64,000 nt of DNA from Carnobacteriaceae bacterium zg-C25 (GCA_017945845.1 CP072828.1:1240001-1304000), one strand, 5' to 3'; positions 1 to 8,990 are shown, numbered from the stretch's first letter. A program made the numbers and translations. Notes: a model not told the origin generated them from the sequence alone.

Positions 1-53
1 GTCACTTCTTGTCCAACAAACTTTTTGGCTTGATCCATTGTGATTCTTTTCAT
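1..53 (-). CDS. asnS: Asparagine--tRNA ligase, N-terminal fragment (runs off left edge)
   Basis: Only the first 17 codons are in the window. They begin at an ATG (51-53 on the plus strand as CAT) preceded by a GGAG ribosome binding site six bases away. The peptide starts MKRITMDQAKKFVGQEV, which resembles the start of bacterial AsnS, where a short leader ending in a VGxEV motif opens the anticodon-binding OB fold. Position also fits: in Firmicutes dinG and the ypmB/tseB gene commonly lie just upstream of asnS. The gene has its own predicted promoter in the 66-bp gap after tseB. The call rests on a short peptide plus synteny, so it is tentative. Confidence 0.55.
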   Translation of the reverse strand, partial: MKRITMDQAKKFVGQEV

Positions 54-83
54 AATTTTCTCCGTTATTCAAATAGTAATATC

Positions 84-112
84 ATTGTATCATATCTATT
101 AAAAGACAACAA
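84..112 (-). promoter_or_regulatory. Predicted sigma-A promoter for asnS
   Basis: Read on the minus strand there is a TTGTTG -35 box (107-112), a 17-bp spacer and a TACAAT -10 box (84-89) that also carries the upstream TG of an extended -10. It lies between the tseB stop and the asnS ribosome binding site, so asnS can be transcribed independently of dinG-tseB. Confidence 0.5.
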
Positions 113-119
113 ACACGAG

Positions 120-599
120 TTATTCATTTGTTGCATTTTTGATTTCATGTAAAACGCTACCTGTTTTGGCATCAAAGACGATATAACTGTACTGACCATT
201 TAATCGATACGTCAATTCCCATATAACGCGATCATTTTCCAATCCCAATACCACACGACGAACCGTTGCACTAGGATATTGATTTAATGCACGTTGCATT
301 ACCGCATCACGAGATATAATTTCAGCATCATGATATACGTAACCGCGGTTTTGTTTCACATCCATCACAATATACACCAGCTGATTATCATTATTTCGAC
401 CGTATAATGTATACGTTTCGGTTTGACCACGGTACCAGTAAAACTCTTCTACTTGTTTTAACACATTGTATTCGGATACTAAACTAATTGCTTGCTGACG
501 CGCATGCTCTTCTTTTGAAAAACTTTTTTCTAAAACTCCAATTGTCAACAGTAATAAAACGACAAACACGCTTGACAAATAGATTAAAATTTTCTTCAT
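120..599 (-). CDS. tseB: TseB/YpmB-like membrane-anchored cell wall elongation regulator
   Basis: 159 aa. The N-terminus is a single hydrophobic segment (about residues 5-24) that anchors the protein, and the rest should be extracellular. The soluble part shows two related halves of the PepSY-like/DUF5590 type, ending in the pattern YIVFDAKTGSVLHEI near the C-terminus. In Bacillus subtilis the homologue YpmB (TseB) interacts with a class A/B penicillin-binding protein and affects cell elongation. The gene follows dinG by 49 bp and precedes asnS, the usual Firmicute order. An AGAGG ribosome binding site precedes the ATG. Family assignment is good; the exact role here is inferred. Confidence 0.75.
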   Translation of the reverse strand: MKKILIYLSSVFVVLLLLTIGVLEKSFSKEEHARQQAISLVSEYNVLKQVEEFYWYRGQTETYTLYGRNNDNQLVYIVMDVKQNRGYVYHDAEIISRDAVMQRALNQYPSATVRRVVLGLENDRVIWELTYRLNGQYSYIVFDAKTGSVLHEIKNATNE

Positions 600-648
600 G
601 AATGCCTCTTTTCAATCTTTGTACCTATTGATTTTAATGGTTTTTCGC

Positions 649-2826
649 CTACACTTCAACTATTTTCACTATTTGGGATAACCCCTCCATGAAGACATGT
701 CCGTAAGAATCGTGAAAAATGCGTTCATCCCATAACGTGATAGAACCTTTTTCATGTCGTGAAATAACCACTTGACTCATATCTAATAGCACCGAAACTA
801 CATCAATCGTTGTAAAATAATGTTGTCGTTTCGGTAAAAAATCTTTACTTGCTTGTACGTGTAAACTATCGGGTGTCGTAAAAGGTAGTTTAACAACAAT
901 TATCTCCATAGCATTTGTTAAATTCGTGTACTGTTCCGAAAATAAATGCCACGTTATTACCGCACTATTGTTTGATAACACACCGTCATTGTAACGATCA
1001 ATACTTCTTTCGTCATTGAGTATTGCCGTATCGCTACATTCACCAAGTGCTTGTGCAATTTGTTGATTCGGTACGACAATTAACGTTTTGTCATTCACCG
1101 TTTTAATGTACTGCGCTATTTTTTTGACCATTAAGTTGTCTTTCCAGTTTTGCGAATGATGTGCGCGTGATACACGTAATTCGCCATGTATCATCTCTTC
1201 GCCACTTGCCACATCGCACGCTAGATCAATCATGTTTGCCACATACGTTTTCACAGAACTTGTGTGCGGAATCGCATCTAAAAAAACAACTTTACGAAAC
1301 GCTTCAAAAACGTTGCGCGTTAAATACTCCGCCACAGAAAAAGGTTGTATCACAATTGTATAAAACGTTATCGCGTCCGTTTTGTGTACATTAACCCCGA
1401 CATAATCGACCGGAGACGGTTGCGTCAAGCACTCTTTAATATGCGCGATGAGTTCGTCCAACTCACTTTGATACCCACTACTCACTAAAGTCTTCATGTT
1501 TTCTAGCATGTTTTTCAATCGAATGAAAACATACCCGTCCATTTCCGATACTTTCGACAAGTAGTACTCTATCATACTACTTTGCTCCATTTTTTCAAGA
1601 CGTGTTGTTTGACCATTTTTCAAGAAATCCACAACCCAAAACAAATCCATTAATACATTATCAATGCTTTGTGTATCTTTCGATTGTTGTGTCCATTCTG
1701 ATTTTAAAGCAAATAGATGTGAAATCCATGTCGACAAAGACAGTCTTTTCGTTTGAACACGACGTGCGACACGTTGCAAAGCGTTGCGTTCATAAACCTG
1801 TAATGTTAGTTTAGAAACGTCAAAATGTTGTTGTAAACACGAAAAATATTTAATGAAATCGTAGTATGTGATATAAACATTTTCTTGTTTTCTCAACTGA
1901 TTAATCTGTTTTTGATAATAGGGGTTATTTGCATCTTTTGCGCCTAATTTTTTAAATAATTTTTGAGGCAGTTGCAACTCATTTAAATTCCCTGTTGCGT
2001 CTTCTTGTAATAAGCTGACAATGACACGACAAATTTGTCGCGCTTCTTGTATGGTTAATTGATTGGGGTGCTGCGTGAAATACTCTAGTATTTCCGTATC
2101 CACAAACATTTCATACGATTGGTATACAACCTCCTTTGGAAAACGTCTTGTAGACAATACAGCATGGATACGCCTCAAGTGATCATCCTCTTCATTCACA
2201 ATCACTTTAGGTAGCATGTGCAGACTACCAACACCAATATCTTTAAACAATTGCGCTAGTCCTTCGTTTTTACTATTCAATAAACTGTGGATTGCCTCAT
2301 TCACGTGATACGGTAATTGAGCAATTTGATCTCGTAAATACACGAATAAGTGCGCGGTCGCTTTTGAATCATCACCAGCTTGATGATGGTGGTTCAGTGA
2401 AATGTCCAATTGTTGTGAGAGTGTTTTTAAGGCGAAAGACGTCTGAGTTGGCATTACAATTTGTGCTAACTCAATCGTGTCTAGGCGTATTTTTTCGGAA
2501 AATTCAACGCCAACACGTCCCATCTCATTCACGAGTAAACCGTAATCAAACGCGACATTATGGGCAACAAAAACACACCCGTCTAAAAGTGTGGCAACGT
2601 ATTCAGCGACATCTTCAAATAAAGGGGCATCTGCGACTTGCTCATTGGTAATGCCCGTTAAGTTAGTAATTGCTTGAGAAATCGGAACAGGCGGTTTCAC
2701 ATCAAGTGTCAACGTGTCGCTAACCAGCCGATTTTCTACATAAGTAATTCCAATTTGAATAATGTATTTTTCGTTAGTTATCGGATGATTACTCGCTTCT
2801 AAATCAACAACGGCATACGTGGTCAT
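649..2826 (-). CDS. dinG: DinG-family protein with intact DEDDh exonuclease domain and degenerate helicase region
   Basis: 725 aa, clearly shorter than the roughly 900-residue DinG of Bacillus. Residues 1-165 form a DnaQ-like 3'-5' exonuclease with all catalytic residues visible: D8 and E10 (VVDLEAS), D94 (AHNVAFD), and H148 with D153 (HQAGDD). The remaining 550 residues align by pattern to the DinG/XPD-type helicase region, but no Walker A (GxGKT) and no DEAH box can be found. The region where TSATL is expected reads LDAIPHT. The C-terminal Q-x-x-GR-x-x-R motif is absent, although the following LWDERIFHDSYG still resembles the family's D-x-R...YG ending. Staphylococcus aureus DinG is reported to have lost helicase activity and to act as a nuclease; this looks like a further step. 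It starts at ATG after AAGGAGGTG. There is no frameshift, since one continuous frame covers both ends. Confidence 0.85.
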   Translation of the reverse strand: MTTYAVVDLEASNHPITNEKYIIQIGITYVENRLVSDTLTLDVKPPVPISQAITNLTGITNEQVADAPLFEDVAEYVATLLDGCVFVAHNVAFDYGLLVNEMGRVGVEFSEKIRLDTIELAQIVMPTQTSFALKTLSQQLDISLNHHHQAGDDSKATAHLFVYLRDQIAQLPYHVNEAIHSLLNSKNEGLAQLFKDIGVGSLHMLPKVIVNEEDDHLRRIHAVLSTRRFPKEVVYQSYEMFVDTEILEYFTQHPNQLTIQEARQICRVIVSLLQEDATGNLNELQLPQKLFKKLGAKDANNPYYQKQINQLRKQENVYITYYDFIKYFSCLQQHFDVSKLTLQVYERNALQRVARRVQTKRLSLSTWISHLFALKSEWTQQSKDTQSIDNVLMDLFWVVDFLKNGQTTRLEKMEQSSMIEYYLSKVSEMDGYVFIRLKNMLENMKTLVSSGYQSELDELIAHIKECLTQPSPVDYVGVNVHKTDAITFYTIVIQPFSVAEYLTRNVFEAFRKVVFLDAIPHTSSVKTYVANMIDLACDVASGEEMIHGELRVSRAHHSQNWKDNLMVKKIAQYIKTVNDKTLIVVPNQQIAQALGECSDTAILNDERSIDRYNDGVLSNNSAVITWHLFSEQYTNLTNAMEIIVVKLPFTTPDSLHVQASKDFLPKRQHYFTTIDVVSVLLDMSQVVISRHEKGSITLWDERIFHDSYGHVFMEGLSQIVKIVEV

Positions 2827-2843
2827 GTCGCACCTCCTTACAT

Positions 2844-2869
2844 TAAAAAATTGCCCTACGTTGTAGGGC
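2844..2869 (-). terminator. Rho-independent terminator after corA, in the dinG leader
   Basis: On the minus strand a perfect GCCCTAC/GTAGGGC stem with an AAC loop is followed by AATTTTTT. It sits between the corA stop and the dinG ribosome binding site, only about 20 bases from the dinG start. Confidence 0.75.
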
Positions 2870-2874
2870 GATCA

Positions 2875-3804
2875 TCATTTAACAAGTTTCATTTTCCAAA
2901 AGGCGTAGGCTGTTCCAACGACTAAAACTAATGCAATGATGATGGTATAAATCCAACCGAATGGATCATCTTGAAACGGAATACGTGTATTCACTCCGAA
3001 AAATCCAAAAACAATGGATGGAATTGTCAATAAAGCCGTAATGATGGTCAATGAACGCATCGTTGCATTTAAGTTATTGTCAATAATGGTAGAATACGTA
3101 CTTTTCTCTTTTTCAATTAACATCATATTGATTTCTGACACTTCAATTGCTTGAGATAATTCGACAAGTACATCTTCTATTTTTTCAGCTTCACCATCAG
3201 AAAATGCGGTAGCACCATATCCCCAACGACGACGCAATGTATTTAATGCAATTTTATTACTTCTTAAAGACGTTAATAAATACACTAACCCTTTTTCAAC
3301 ATTCATCAATCGGTAAATTTCTTTGTTGTCTGCATTTGTTCGAAACGCCTTTTCAATATTATCGCGTTCTTTATGTAATACGCGTAATTTCTCGTGATAC
3401 ATCATTGAAAAGTTGTACAATATTGAAAATATCATATGATACATGCTCAAATAGACACCATTTTGAACAGATCGATTTAACAGGTGATTAATTTGTGAAT
3501 AATCTCGTTCATCGTCCACAAATGTATACATCGTTGTATCTTTAATAATAAAGACAACTGGACGTGTCGTATAACTATTCGCAGGTGTGTCAAAATATGG
3601 AACGTCAAAACTGAGTAGGCGCGCCATATTGTCATTATCTTCTTCCACACGTGCATGTTCATCTAAGTCGATAGCATATTCCAAAAACTCATAAGATAGA
3701 TCATGCTTTTCATTCAATATTTTTTTATCTTCATTAGACAAACTAACAATATTCACCCATTCTACCGGTTCTTCTTGCGTGTCAATCGTTCTATAATGTA
3801 ACAC
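2875..3804 (-). CDS. corA: CorA-family divalent cation transporter, GVN variant
   Basis: 309 aa. The long soluble N-terminal domain includes an acidic, helix-rich region, and two transmembrane helices lie at the extreme C-terminus (about residues 250-300), the CorA/Mrs2 topology of a pentameric Mg2+ channel in the plasma membrane. The loop after the first helix reads GFFGVNTRIPF, so the signature GMN is GVN here. GMN forms the ion-selective entrance in characterised CorA, so substrate or activity may differ. The start is GTG, chosen because AAGGAGGAAG lies correctly upstream. It follows the HesB-like gene closely and is terminated before dinG. Confidence 0.85.
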   Translation of the reverse strand: MLHYRTIDTQEEPVEWVNIVSLSNEDKKILNEKHDLSYEFLEYAIDLDEHARVEEDNDNMARLLSFDVPYFDTPANSYTTRPVVFIIKDTTMYTFVDDERDYSQINHLLNRSVQNGVYLSMYHMIFSILYNFSMMYHEKLRVLHKERDNIEKAFRTNADNKEIYRLMNVEKGLVYLLTSLRSNKIALNTLRRRWGYGATAFSDGEAEKIEDVLVELSQAIEVSEINMMLIEKEKSTYSTIIDNNLNATMRSLTIITALLTIPSIVFGFFGVNTRIPFQDDPFGWIYTIIIALVLVVGTAYAFWKMKLVK

Positions 3805-3828
3805 ACGTCTTCCTCCTTATCTCACCAT

Positions 3829-4128
3829 TTAGTCATTGATTTTATTATAAACATAAATCGGTTCGTCACGTTTATCATCGTATTGAATTTCTAAATCATA
3901 CCCATCGAAAAACCACTCATCGCCATCTTCAACATAATACGGTATACCGTTAATGACGGTTTGAACAATTGGACGACTTGGCGTATTCACTTCCATGGCT
4001 AGCGAAAAGTTATCATGTATCGGTGAACACCCGTACACTTTTCCGTAAAATCGTACACCACGACCTTCACCAACACCTAATTCTCTTTCAAACCATGCTT
4101 GCGCATCTTTTAATACTATAATTTTCAT
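3829..4128 (-). CDS. HesB/YneR-family Fe-S biogenesis-like protein
   Basis: 99 aa. The whole length matches the HesB/YneR subgroup of the IscA-like fold: it opens with MKIIVLKDAQAWFERELG, has a central FYGKVYG...SPIHDNFSL stretch, and ends with a WFFDGYDLEIQYD segment. The three cysteines used by true IscA/SufA to hold Fe-S clusters are not conserved, since only one Cys is visible. This is usual for YneR-type members, whose role is unsettled. Its ATG overlaps the liaR stop codon as ATGA, so it is translationally coupled to the regulator. Confidence 0.75.
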   Translation of the reverse strand: MKIIVLKDAQAWFERELGVGEGRGVRFYGKVYGCSPIHDNFSLAMEVNTPSRPIVQTVINGIPYYVEDGDEWFFDGYDLEIQYDDKRDEPIYVYNKIND

Positions 4129-4745
4129 TTAATTAATCCTTTCTTAAAGGCGTAAATTGTCGCCTGCGTACGATCGTCTACCTCTAATTTCATTAACACA
4201 TTCGATACATGTGTTTTTACTGTTTTTAAAGCGATAAATAATTCCTCTGAAATTTCTTGATTGGATTTACCTTGTGCCATCAGCAATAACACTTCTAATT
4301 CACGATGCGTCAGTTCATCATGTTTTTGAGGTTGCTTATCCGCATTCATTTTTTCCAATACAGAAGCATCATAAATTTTCTCGCCATTGTACACTTGTTC
4401 AATGGCACGTACAATTTCAGGTGCCGGTGTTGTTTTTAACAAATAGCCACACGCACCACTTTGAATCGCGGGATACACTTTTTCATCATCGATGAAACTG
4501 GTCACAATAATAATTTTCACATCTGGTTGCTGTTGCAAAATGGTTTGAGTAGCAAGAATGCCATCAATTGGTTCCATGACCAAATCCATTAAAATAACAT
4601 CTGGTCGCAACGCTTGCGCCAATGCAATTCCTTCTTGCCCGTTACTCGCTTGCCCTACAACTTGAATGTGCTTGTGTACACTTAAAAATGTACTCACACC
4701 TAATCTGACCATTTCATGATCGTCTACAATTAATACAGAAATCAT
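4125..4745 (-). CDS. liaR: LiaR/VraR-type NarL-family response regulator
   Basis: 206 aa. The receiver domain has acidic pocket D8-D9, phosphoacceptor D54 (ILMDLV), T/S and K switch residues. A LuxR-type DNA-binding domain lies at about residues 140-200, with the sequence LTHRELEVLLLMAQGKSNQEI and the recognition region TVKTHVSNVLMKL. It is the cytoplasmic output of the LiaFSR cell-envelope stress system, phosphorylated by LiaS. The gene is 70 bp from liaS and overlaps the HesB-like gene by four bases. No LiaR box was identified by eye. Confidence 0.88.
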   Translation of the reverse strand: MISVLIVDDHEMVRLGVSTFLSVHKHIQVVGQASNGQEGIALAQALRPDVILMDLVMEPIDGILATQTILQQQPDVKIIIVTSFIDDEKVYPAIQSGACGYLLKTTPAPEIVRAIEQVYNGEKIYDASVLEKMNADKQPQKHDELTHRELEVLLLMAQGKSNQEISEELFIALKTVKTHVSNVLMKLEVDDRTQATIYAFKKGLIK

Positions 4746-4815
4746 ATTTTCACCTTTTCTTCGTGTTCTATCTTACCACAAAATTGTCGATTCGTTTCAT
4801 TTTACTCCCATTTGA

Positions 4816-5838
4816 CTAAATCGTAATATCAACACTTGTCCCTTCAAATGCCACACTCACAATCGACATTTGACCACCAACACCATGCACACGTTCTTTC
4901 ATGTTTTGTAAACCGTAATGCCCAATCATACTCTGTTTCACATCAAAACCTTGTCCATTATCAATAAATCGCAATTTGATTTTTTGATTATCCTTTTTTA
5001 AATACACTTCAATTCGTGTTGCTTTAGAATGTCGTAACGTATTGGATATGAGCTCTTGTACAATCCGGAACAAATGATTTTCAATTGTTGTTGGAACATC
5101 AAACGTATCAATATCCGAAATAACTTCTACATCTACTTTTTGACGAACTTCTTCTAACAAAAGCGTCAATCCTTGAGCAAGTGTTTTATTTTCTAACGTT
5201 ACCGGTCTCAAGTGCAATAAAAGCGCCCGCAATTCCCGTTGTGAAGCGTTAATGACATTTTCTAAAATAGTTAGTTGTTGATTTAAGGCACTCGAATCGT
5301 CGATAGTATATTTTGCCGAAGAAACAATCATGGCTGCGGCGTATAACTGTTGTGAAACAGAATCGTGTAAATCACGCGCTAATCGTTTTCTCTCTTGTGT
5401 AATAATTTCTTCTTCTTGTTCTAAAGCAATCGGCTGATGCTTTTCGCTAAACGCGAGTAAACTATCCGAAATATCTTTTAATTGGAAGCTGAGTGAATTG
5501 ATTTGTTCGTCAATAACCCCTAAATAATCTAAAGGAGCGTATGTTGTGTCTTGTTGCTTTTTAAAAATGTTATGTGTATATTGCCCTAAAATTAACCACT
5601 GTAATTTTTGAACGACACGTCGTTGGCTAGCACGCAGACCATAATACAAAAGCCCCGACACCACAATACTAATCACAAACAACATCACAAATAAAATACT
5701 AATAAGGCGTATCATTTCAGAGGTGGGACGCGTGAACGTCAAATGGCGACGCAACATAAAAACCGTAATGATCATAGCAAATAGTCCGGCTGAAAAAACA
5801 ACGCTAAATACATTAAGCCATTTAAATTGATTTTTCAT
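4816..5838 (-). CDS. liaS: LiaS/VraS-type sensor histidine kinase
   Basis: 340 aa. Two transmembrane helices (about residues 10-30 and 45-67) enclose a very short extracytoplasmic loop, as in intramembrane-sensing kinases. A linker is followed by a HisKA_3 dimerisation domain with phospho-accepting H158 in ERKRLARDLHDSVSQQL. The C-terminal ATPase carries N (ELISNTLRHS) and G boxes (DNGQGFD, GHYGLQNMKERV). It phosphorylates LiaR and is restrained by LiaF in characterised Firmicutes. The liaF stop overlaps its ATG as ATGA, indicating translational coupling. There is no separate promoter visible. Confidence 0.88.
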   Translation of the reverse strand: MKNQFKWLNVFSVVFSAGLFAMIITVFMLRRHLTFTRPTSEMIRLISILFVMLFVISIVVSGLLYYGLRASQRRVVQKLQWLILGQYTHNIFKKQQDTTYAPLDYLGVIDEQINSLSFQLKDISDSLLAFSEKHQPIALEQEEEIITQERKRLARDLHDSVSQQLYAAAMIVSSAKYTIDDSSALNQQLTILENVINASQRELRALLLHLRPVTLENKTLAQGLTLLLEEVRQKVDVEVISDIDTFDVPTTIENHLFRIVQELISNTLRHSKATRIEVYLKKDNQKIKLRFIDNGQGFDVKQSMIGHYGLQNMKERVHGVGGQMSIVSVAFEGTSVDITI

Positions 5839-6554
5839 ACATACATCACCTCGACATTTCCAATATACACCGTTGTGACAATTTTAATTTTTTTAGATGA
5901 CGTCACATAATTATTCGAATACATCGTTAATTTGGCATTTTTCAAAGTGTAATCTTCTTTTTCAAAAAGTACATTGCCGTATAACGTATGACAACTTAAC
6001 AAAATACCGACATCTAACGGTACAAGAATACGAATGTCACCAAAACCTTTATGCAAAACAATGACAGAATTGGTATCGGGTAAAATCGTCTGTGTTAAAT
6101 TAATAACGGTATCTCCAATTAAAGACGTATCGTGAATATCTTCAAAAGAAAAACTGCCATCCAAAGAGACGCTCGGATCTAACCACGTATCTTTCGTCAC
6201 TTGAGCGTGGTATTGCGTTGGCATATTATCAATCGTCAAATTTTGCATACGGTGCATCGTTTGAGCCATCATACTTTTGGTGAGTAAACTACCACAAATA
6301 ACTAACGCCACTAACGCAATAAAAAAATAGAGATGTTCACTCGTTAAAACGATATAGATGAATAAACTGATTGCTAATAGCACTTTACCGAAAAAGTGTT
6401 GTTTAAATAAATACCCAATGCCGATGAATAAAACACTCAATAGCACATAGGGTAGTCCCCAAAGCGAAATCAATTGCCCGATTGAAATACCAAACACAAC
6501 GCATGCAACGAGCAACATCACACTACTTGCTAGCAAAAGATTCTTTTTAAACAT
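5835..6554 (-). CDS. liaF: LiaF-like inhibitor of the LiaRS system
   Basis: 239 aa. The N-terminal half is a membrane domain with about four hydrophobic helices (residues 5-95). The C-terminal half is the beta-rich LiaF/DUF2154 type, with repeated short strands such as SVIVLHKGFGDIRILVPLDV and a GNVEVMYV ending. In Bacillus and streptococci LiaF inhibits LiaS unless the envelope is damaged, for example by bacitracin or daptomycin. Only 18 bp separate it from the mutS2 stop, so the liaFSR genes appear to be read from the mutS2 transcript here. Confidence 0.82.
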   Translation of the reverse strand: MFKKNLLLASSVMLLVACVVFGISIGQLISLWGLPYVLLSVLFIGIGYLFKQHFFGKVLLAISLFIYIVLTSEHLYFFIALVALVICGSLLTKSMMAQTMHRMQNLTIDNMPTQYHAQVTKDTWLDPSVSLDGSFSFEDIHDTSLIGDTVINLTQTILPDTNSVIVLHKGFGDIRILVPLDVGILLSCHTLYGNVLFEKEDYTLKNAKLTMYSNNYVTSSKKIKIVTTVYIGNVEVMYV

Positions 6555-6572
6555 CTCTATTCCCCTTTCTTA

Positions 6573-8933
6573 TTATCCTTTGAAACGTACAATCGTTGCA
6601 CCGTTTCCACCTTGATTAATCGGCGCAAATTCAAAACTGTCTACACTACGGTGTTTTCGCAACGCTTTCGTTACGCCATCACGAACAGCACCCGTTCCAC
6701 GTCCATGGACAATGGTCACTTGTGCATAACCGGCTAAAATCGCCGCATCTAAATAGCGATCTAGTTCCACTAACGCATTTTCGTAACGTTGCCCACGTAA
6801 ATCTAACTGACTGGTTACTTTTGTACGCGCGCCACGTAAACGTGGAATGTATTTTTGTTTTTCGTTCGTATCGCCATCTAATAAACGCAAATCTGCATCC
6901 GTAACTTTCATACGCAACATGCCCATTTTAACGATGAATTCTTCTTGGGATAGTTTTTGTTCAATGACACCACGTTGCCCGTATGACATCACTTCAACGT
7001 TATCTCCCACACTTAAATTCTTTTGTCGTTTAGCCCGTTGTAACACTTTATTTTTTTTCAACGATTCTTCGTGTTTCAACCGCTCAAGTTGTGTCCGTTT
7101 TTCAATAAATTCATGCTCTTTAACAACGGCATTCCCTTGTCTCAATTGCATTTGACGCACTTGCGACATAATTTCGTTAGCTTCTTCTTTTGTCTTTTCA
7201 ACTAACGCATTTGCCTCATCAAGCGCTTGTTGCATTATTTTTTCTTTTTGTGCTTCTAAAGTGTCTTTTTCTTTTTGCGCTTCTTTAAGCATCGCATTGG
7301 CTTGTTGCACATCACGCTCAACTTGCTCTTTTTCTTTTGTGAGGTGTTGTCGAAGCTCTTCCAATGCCGTAATCATATCATTCAGTTGTTGACTATCTTC
7401 ATGAACAAGGCTTCTAGCTTGTTGAATAATGGTTTCGTCTAATCCCAGCCGTTTAGAAATGTCAAACGCATTACTTTTACCTGGTATACCCAATAAAAAT
7501 TTATACGTTGGTGCCAACGTCACACTATCAAACTCCATGCTGGCATTGACGGTTCCTAAGCGATTATACCCATACATTTTCAACTCAGGATAATGTGTTG
7601 TTGCTACGACATAACTTTGCTTTTGTCCAATGTAATCTAAAATAGCAATTGCCAAAGATGAACCTTCTTGTGGATCCGTACCCGATCCCAACTCATCAAA
7701 TAACACTAAACTTTTCTCATCAATTTGATCTAAAATCGATACAATATTTGTCATGTGCGAAGAAAACGTACTTAAATTTTGTTCAATGGATTGCTCATCG
7801 CCAATATCTGCAAAAATTTGTGTGAAGACACCGATTTGGCTACCTTCTTCAACGGGTAAATGCAATCCCGATTGACCCATAATTTGTAATAAACCAAGCG
7901 TTTTTAATAAAATCGTTTTTCCACCGGTATTTGGACCTGTAATCACAATACTTTGGAAATCGCCACCAATTAAAATGTCATTTTTCACCACAACACGACG
8001 ATCAATTAACGGATGTCTTGCCGCGTAAAGTGCCACAACATTTGTGCTATCAACATCAACTTTTGTTGCTCGAATATCTCTAGCGTACAACGCCTTAGCA
8101 TTAATAAAGTCTAGTTCACCTAAAATACGGTTATTCAGTAAAATATCGACAGAATGTGGGGCGATTTTTTCACATAACTCCCATAAAATACGATTGATTT
8201 CGTCTTGTTCTTCTTCGTGTAAATGACGCAATTTTGTCGTGAGTGATTGAATTTCTTTTGGCTCAATATAGACGGTTTGACCACTACTACTTTGATCACG
8301 AATGACACCGCCAAACGTATAACGAAATTCTTGTTTAACGGGCAAGACGTAACTATCTCCGCGCATGGTAATAATGGCATCACTCAATTGAGAGGCTTTT
8401 GTACGAAGCAACTGATCCAACGTTTCACGAATGGCTTGTTCTTGCCGTTTAATGGACGTACGAATACCTTTTAACGCCGGACTAGCCTCATCTAGCACAC
8501 TACCCGTTTCATGAATACTGCGTATAATCGTTTGTAACAATGGATTTAACACGACTAAATTGCTTACCAATTTAGGCAAATGTGCCAATACAATTTTTTC
8601 TTCTTTAAGCATTGTAAAAAATTGCACCATTTCTTTTGTACTGCTTAACACTTTTCCAATTTGTGCAATTTCAAGTGCACTCAATATGCCTTGCATATCC
8701 AATCGTTTTAAATGTACGGTGACATCTTTTAATATTGGATTGGGTAGTCCGCCTTTTAAACGTAGTACCGTTACCGCATCTTGCGTTTGCTCCATCGCCA
8801 TAACGACTTGATTAGGACGTGTCAGCGGCATTAACTCTCTAACTTTTTGCACACCAATTTCACTTTTGGCAAACTGCGCCAACTGTTCCAACACTTTATC
8901 AAATTCTAATTTTTCTAAATATTTTTTTTGCAT
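6573..8933 (-). CDS. mutS2: MutS2 ATPase/endonuclease
   Basis: 786 aa, the normal MutS2 size. A coiled-coil MutS core region is followed by the ABC-type ATPase with Walker A GPNTGGKT (residues 333-340), Walker B VLFDELGSGTDP and the signature-like STFSSHM. A long charged coiled coil (about 480-600) follows, then a C-terminal Smr nuclease domain starting LDLRGQRYENAL with the HGRGTGAVR motif. MutS2 acts on branched DNA and, in Bacillus, on collided ribosomes. The start is the ATG at 8933, which has AAGGAA at proper distance; the frame is open 35 codons further upstream but no upstream start there has a well-spaced site. A terminator separates it from cvpA. Confidence 0.92.
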   Translation of the reverse strand: MQKKYLEKLEFDKVLEQLAQFAKSEIGVQKVRELMPLTRPNQVVMAMEQTQDAVTVLRLKGGLPNPILKDVTVHLKRLDMQGILSALEIAQIGKVLSSTKEMVQFFTMLKEEKIVLAHLPKLVSNLVVLNPLLQTIIRSIHETGSVLDEASPALKGIRTSIKRQEQAIRETLDQLLRTKASQLSDAIITMRGDSYVLPVKQEFRYTFGGVIRDQSSSGQTVYIEPKEIQSLTTKLRHLHEEEQDEINRILWELCEKIAPHSVDILLNNRILGELDFINAKALYARDIRATKVDVDSTNVVALYAARHPLIDRRVVVKNDILIGGDFQSIVITGPNTGGKTILLKTLGLLQIMGQSGLHLPVEEGSQIGVFTQIFADIGDEQSIEQNLSTFSSHMTNIVSILDQIDEKSLVLFDELGSGTDPQEGSSLAIAILDYIGQKQSYVVATTHYPELKMYGYNRLGTVNASMEFDSVTLAPTYKFLLGIPGKSNAFDISKRLGLDETIIQQARSLVHEDSQQLNDMITALEELRQHLTKEKEQVERDVQQANAMLKEAQKEKDTLEAQKEKIMQQALDEANALVEKTKEEANEIMSQVRQMQLRQGNAVVKEHEFIEKRTQLERLKHEESLKKNKVLQRAKRQKNLSVGDNVEVMSYGQRGVIEQKLSQEEFIVKMGMLRMKVTDADLRLLDGDTNEKQKYIPRLRGARTKVTSQLDLRGQRYENALVELDRYLDAAILAGYAQVTIVHGRGTGAVRDGVTKALRKHRSVDSFEFAPINQGGNGATIVRFKG

Positions 8934-8990
8934 ACAAATTTCCTTATATTTCATTCCTTTTATTTTACCACAAAGCAACGTCAAAACGAC

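Noticed and set aside
1161-2651. Plus-strand open frames inside dinG
   Set aside because: Antisense to a clear coding sequence, without ribosome binding sites or recognisable products. The same applies to antisense frames in mutS2, clpB, mfd, cysS and lysS.
649-2826. Possibility that dinG is a frameshifted or deleted pseudogene
   Set aside because: A single frame runs from a good ribosome binding site to a family-like C-terminus, and the exonuclease catalytic residues are all intact.
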